Positions 61,428-64,000 of a stretch of 64,000 nt of DNA are shown here, in pieces (positions within the stretch are counted from its first letter, which is position 1; each line of letters begins with the position of its first letter). Location: the NCBI RefSeq assembly GCF_025147485.1, contig NZ_CP102263.1:3299501-3363500 (forward strand). Reading direction: 5' to 3'. This stretch comes from Bacteroides uniformis (GTDB lineage Bacteria > Bacteroidota > Bacteroidia > Bacteroidales > Bacteroidaceae). Under the pieces are notes generated by a model, which was not told where the DNA came from, ran no database searches, and worked only from the letters and a program-made list of their open reading frames with translations. A program made the position numbers and the translations under genes.

Positions 61428-63209
61428 ATGCATCGTTTTCACTATTTTATTATTTCTGCCTGTATGCTGTTCACCTCCTGCAACAAGGATGAAGTCATTA
61501 CCGAAGAAGTAGGAGGACAACCTATAATAGAACTTGACAGCGAGACCGGTATTTACACGGTCAAGGTCGATCACGAATTGACTATCGCCCCGACATACCA
61601 GAATGTTGAAGATGCTCTTTTTGCTTGGACGATAGACGGTACGCTGGTTTCTTCGGGTCCGTCTCTTCAACGTACATGGAATGAATGCGGGGATTTTTAT
61701 GTCAAACTAAGAGTAGACAATGCGGAAGGCTATGCCGAAGAGGAACTGAAAGTAGAAGTGAAAGAACTCACCCCTCCGGTCATCTCACTGGCACTACCTT
61801 CGCAGGGGCTAAAAGTCGTCCGGAATACCGATTACACATTTACTCCCGATATTCAGCATTCGGATGTCGAAGGGTTCAAAATCGAATGGGTACGGGAAGG
61901 AAAAATCGTTTCCACCGAGAATACTTATACTTTCAATGAAAAAGAACTCGGTGTTTATACGGTGACAATCAACGCTTCCAATATAGATGGGACAACAACG
62001 AAAGACGTAAGCGTAGAGGTCGTGGAAACGATGCCCTACGTTGTCAAATTCCCGACCCCGTCTTACCTGCAAACATCCACGGACAGGTACACTTTTGCCG
62101 ACCGTCCTGTTTTCCTGCGTCCGTTGTTGGAGTATTTCGACAATCCCCGTTTTGAGTGGAGTGTGGACGGTCAGGTCATGGAAGGAGAAGTGGAACGCAT
62201 GTTCAAGTTCACGCCGTCCGCACCCGGAGAATACACCGTCTCCTGTACTGTGTCGGAAGACACACCGACGGAAAAAATAAGCAGGAATATCGACAAAGGG
62301 AAAACGGCTGTCACTGCCACCGTAAAAGTCGTTTGTGTGGACAAAAAGGAACAAGACGGCTTCCGGGCTTCGGGAAGTTCCAAGCTCTGGAATAAAGTCT
62401 ATGAATATACCCCAGCTCCCGGCCAATTTATCAACGAGACGAGCACGATAGGCGGTATGACCGGCAACGAAACATCCCCTGAAGCGGCTGTCGCATGGGC
62501 AACACAGCGTTTGAAAGACAAACTGCACGTCTCTTTAGGTTCTTTCGGGGGTTATATCATCGTCGGCTTCGACCACAGTATTCCCAATTCGGGTAACCAA
62601 TATGATTTCTGTGTTCAGGGGAACGCCTTTGACGGCAGTTCCGAACCGGGTATCGTATGGGTCATGCAAGATATAAACGGAAACGGATTGCCGGATGACG
62701 AGTGGTACGAACTGAAAGGATCTGAAGCAGGCAAGGAAGAAACAATACAGAATTTTGAAGTGACCTATTACCGTCCGGAAGGCAAAAAAATGGATGTCCA
62801 ATGGATCAGTTCCGACGGTAGAAACGGCTGGGTAGACTATCTGTCCGCTTATCATACACAAGACTATTATTATCCGGCTTGGATTTCGGAAAACAGTTAT
62901 ACCCTGACAGGCACTTGTCTGGCCGCCCGCAACACCCAAGATTCTCAAACCGGTTATTGGGATAATCAGAGTTATGACTGGGGGTACGTGGATAATTTCG
63001 GAAACGACCAGATAGAAGGCGGCAGTACGGTGGATGGAAGCGGACAAAGGAACGGTTTCAAAATTTCCAATGCCATCCATGCCGATGGAACGGAAGCCAA
63101 TCTGCAATATATTGACTTTATCAAAATACAATGCGGTGTTCTGGCCAAAAGCGGCTGGCTGGGCGAAGTTTCTACGGAGGTATTTTCTTTTGAGGATCTA
63201 ACCAAATAA
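61428..63209 (+). CDS. Surface lipoprotein with PKD-like domains, B12 locus
   Basis: A 593-residue lipoprotein, lipobox at Cys18 (MLFTSCNKDEVITEE) with an acidic export signal. The N-terminal 300 residues are PKD/Ig-like repeats (FAWTIDGTLVSSGPSLQRTW; EWVREGKIVSTENTYTFNEK; FEWSVDGQVMEGEVERMFKF). The C-terminal half (about 330-590) is a separate domain with SLGSFGGYIIVGFDHSIPNS and DINGNGLPDDEWYELKGSEA, an acidic loop that looks calcium-binding. It follows the BtuH-like gene by 64 bases. Such genes occur in riboswitch-led B12 uptake loci of Bacteroides; a role in corrinoid capture is inferred. Confidence 0.76.
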   Translation: MHRFHYFIISACMLFTSCNKDEVITEEVGGQPIIELDSETGIYTVKVDHELTIAPTYQNVEDALFAWTIDGTLVSSGPSLQRTWNECGDFYVKLRVDNAEGYAEEELKVEVKELTPPVISLALPSQGLKVVRNTDYTFTPDIQHSDVEGFKIEWVREGKIVSTENTYTFNEKELGVYTVTINASNIDGTTTKDVSVEVVETMPYVVKFPTPSYLQTSTDRYTFADRPVFLRPLLEYFDNPRFEWSVDGQVMEGEVERMFKFTPSAPGEYTVSCTVSEDTPTEKISRNIDKGKTAVTATVKVVCVDKKEQDGFRASGSSKLWNKVYEYTPAPGQFINETSTIGGMTGNETSPEAAVAWATQRLKDKLHVSLGSFGGYIIVGFDHSIPNSGNQYDFCVQGNAFDGSSEPGIVWVMQDINGNGLPDDEWYELKGSEAGKEETIQNFEVTYYRPEGKKMDVQWISSDGRNGWVDYLSAYHTQDYYYPAWISENSYTLTGTCLAARNTQDSQTGYWDNQSYDWGYVDNFGNDQIEGGSTVDGSGQRNGFKISNAIHADGTEANLQYIDFIKIQCGVLAKSGWLGEVSTEVFSFEDLTK

Positions 63210-63223
63210 TAAAAATTACAAGT

Positions 63224-64000
63224 ATGAAAATTTATTTTCTTCCCATGCTCCTATCCTTGTTCTTTTTGGGAGCGTGTGACAAAAACGATGAAATTATACC
63301 TGAAGATGCAGATGAAAATTTCATCACATCGGTCGTGATGACCGTGGACGGGAAATCGTACACGGCCGACATTACGGACAATACAGTAACAATAACCGTT
63401 CCCTATACGGTATCGCTGAACAACGCCGAAGTGGAATTCAAGTACACAACTTCTGCAACAATCATACCTGATCCTGAAACGGTAACGGACTGGGATAACG
63501 AACGAACCTTCCGGGTGACATCCTATAACGGAGATGCCCGCGAATATACCTATAAGGTCGTGAAAAGCGAGATAGAATCTGACGGAGATGTGGAGTTGAA
63601 GACCACCGAGGAGGTAGCTTCTTTTGCCGCAACCAAAACAACCGTTGTCAAAGGGAACCTGATTATCGGCTCTGATGCGGAAGAGGCAGAAAAAATCACT
63701 GACATATCTGCATTGGCATCTTTGAAAGAGGTTACTGGCAACATTGTCATTCGTAACAGTTACAACGGTGCAGACTTGACAGGGTTGGATAATATCGTTT
63801 CTGCCGGAGGTTTACAGGTAGGTTCGACCGATGTCGCCTCGAAAGCTACGGAACTTCACATGATTTCCATGAAAGCATTGGAAACGCTCTCCGGAGACAT
63901 ATCGGTATATAACGACCAAGTGACGTATGTCCTATTCGAGAAACTGGCAACTATTGAAGGAAGCGTGATGTTCAATGCGTCGTCGTTACAGAGTTTTGAG
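63224..64000 (+). CDS. Surface lipoprotein with DUF5018-like and LRR-like regions, 3' end outside the window
   Basis: Begins at ATG 63224, 14 bases after the previous stop, and stays open to the last base (259 residues seen). The lipobox ends at Cys18 (FFLGACDKNDEIIPED) with an acidic export signal. Residues about 30-115 look like a DUF5018-type beta domain (SVVMTVDGKSYTADITDNTV ... TFRVTSYNGDAREYTYKVVK). From about 120 come leucine-rich-repeat or receptor-L-like repeats (ISALASLKEVTGNIVIRNSY, LTGLDNIVSAGGLQVGS). It is probably the third surface component of the B12 locus; ligand unknown. Confidence 0.75.
   Translation, partial: MKIYFLPMLLSLFFLGACDKNDEIIPEDADENFITSVVMTVDGKSYTADITDNTVTITVPYTVSLNNAEVEFKYTTSATIIPDPETVTDWDNERTFRVTSYNGDAREYTYKVVKSEIESDGDVELKTTEEVASFAATKTTVVKGNLIIGSDAEEAEKITDISALASLKEVTGNIVIRNSYNGADLTGLDNIVSAGGLQVGSTDVASKATELHMISMKALETLSGDISVYNDQVTYVLFEKLATIEGSVMFNASSLQSFE

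Overview
The window is chromosomal DNA of a Bacteroides-type gut anaerobe. Promoters have the Bacteroidales -7 form TAnnTTTG, lipoproteins carry acidic residues just after the lipid-anchored cysteine (the Bacteroides surface-export signal), and TonB receptors, DUF1573, DUF1460, DUF4374 and DUF4465 proteins and a large GH2 enzyme are typical of the genus. Species cannot be fixed from the sequence alone.

Layout. 1-4762: right end of a capsule or O-antigen locus (LicD-like protein, two glycosyltransferases, sugar epimerase, WecA-like initiating transferase); the first 2.7 kb is clearly more AT-rich than the rest. 4891-6453: an AAA-ATPase-like/PD-(D/E)XK protein between two strong hairpin terminators. 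6532-14038 (minus): DUF1460 hydrolase, an OPT transporter-esterase-beta-galactosidase operon, and a DUF1573 protein. 14130-14843: cbiL. 14960-17858: AraC regulator plus DUF417 and flavoprotein genes resembling the reactive-chlorine-resistance module rclRCA. 17961-22555: BtuFCD-type ABC importer plus a MATE exporter. 22569-30957 (minus): choloylglycine hydrolase-family enzyme, outer-membrane barrel protein, and a cobalamin (anaerobic branch) operon made largely of fused enzymes (CbiJ-CbiD, CbiG-CbiF, CbiE-CbiT, CbiH-CbiC). 31057-31956: AraC regulator.

32166-47250 (minus) is the most unusual region. A cobalamin riboswitch heads a run of genes combining a Xus-like set (TonB receptor, DUF4374 lipoprotein, PepSY membrane protein), an Hmu-like set (membrane-anchored CobN-like chelatase, membrane protein, ExbB-like channel, DUF2149 protein, second TonB receptor) and two exported CbiK-type chelatases. 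I infer an envelope system that captures and metallates or demetallates a tetrapyrrole, probably a corrinoid, under B12 control. A second cobalamin riboswitch lies back to back with the first and drives a biotin-dependent propionyl-CoA/methylmalonyl-CoA carboxylase operon (47651-51296).

51424-53109: AspT/YidE-type transporter. 53205-55401 (minus): cell-wall sugar salvage pair (MurU-like nucleotidyltransferase and an AmgK-RapZ fusion). 55587-56975: cobyrinate a,c-diamide synthase CbiA. 57144-59724: two decayed tyrosine recombinases. 60122-64000: a third cobalamin riboswitch with a clear terminator, followed by three surface lipoproteins (DUF4465/BtuH-like, PKD-like, LRR-like), the last running off the window. 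Overall this is a B12-centred region joining synthesis, inner- and outer-membrane uptake, riboswitch control and a B12-linked carbon pathway.
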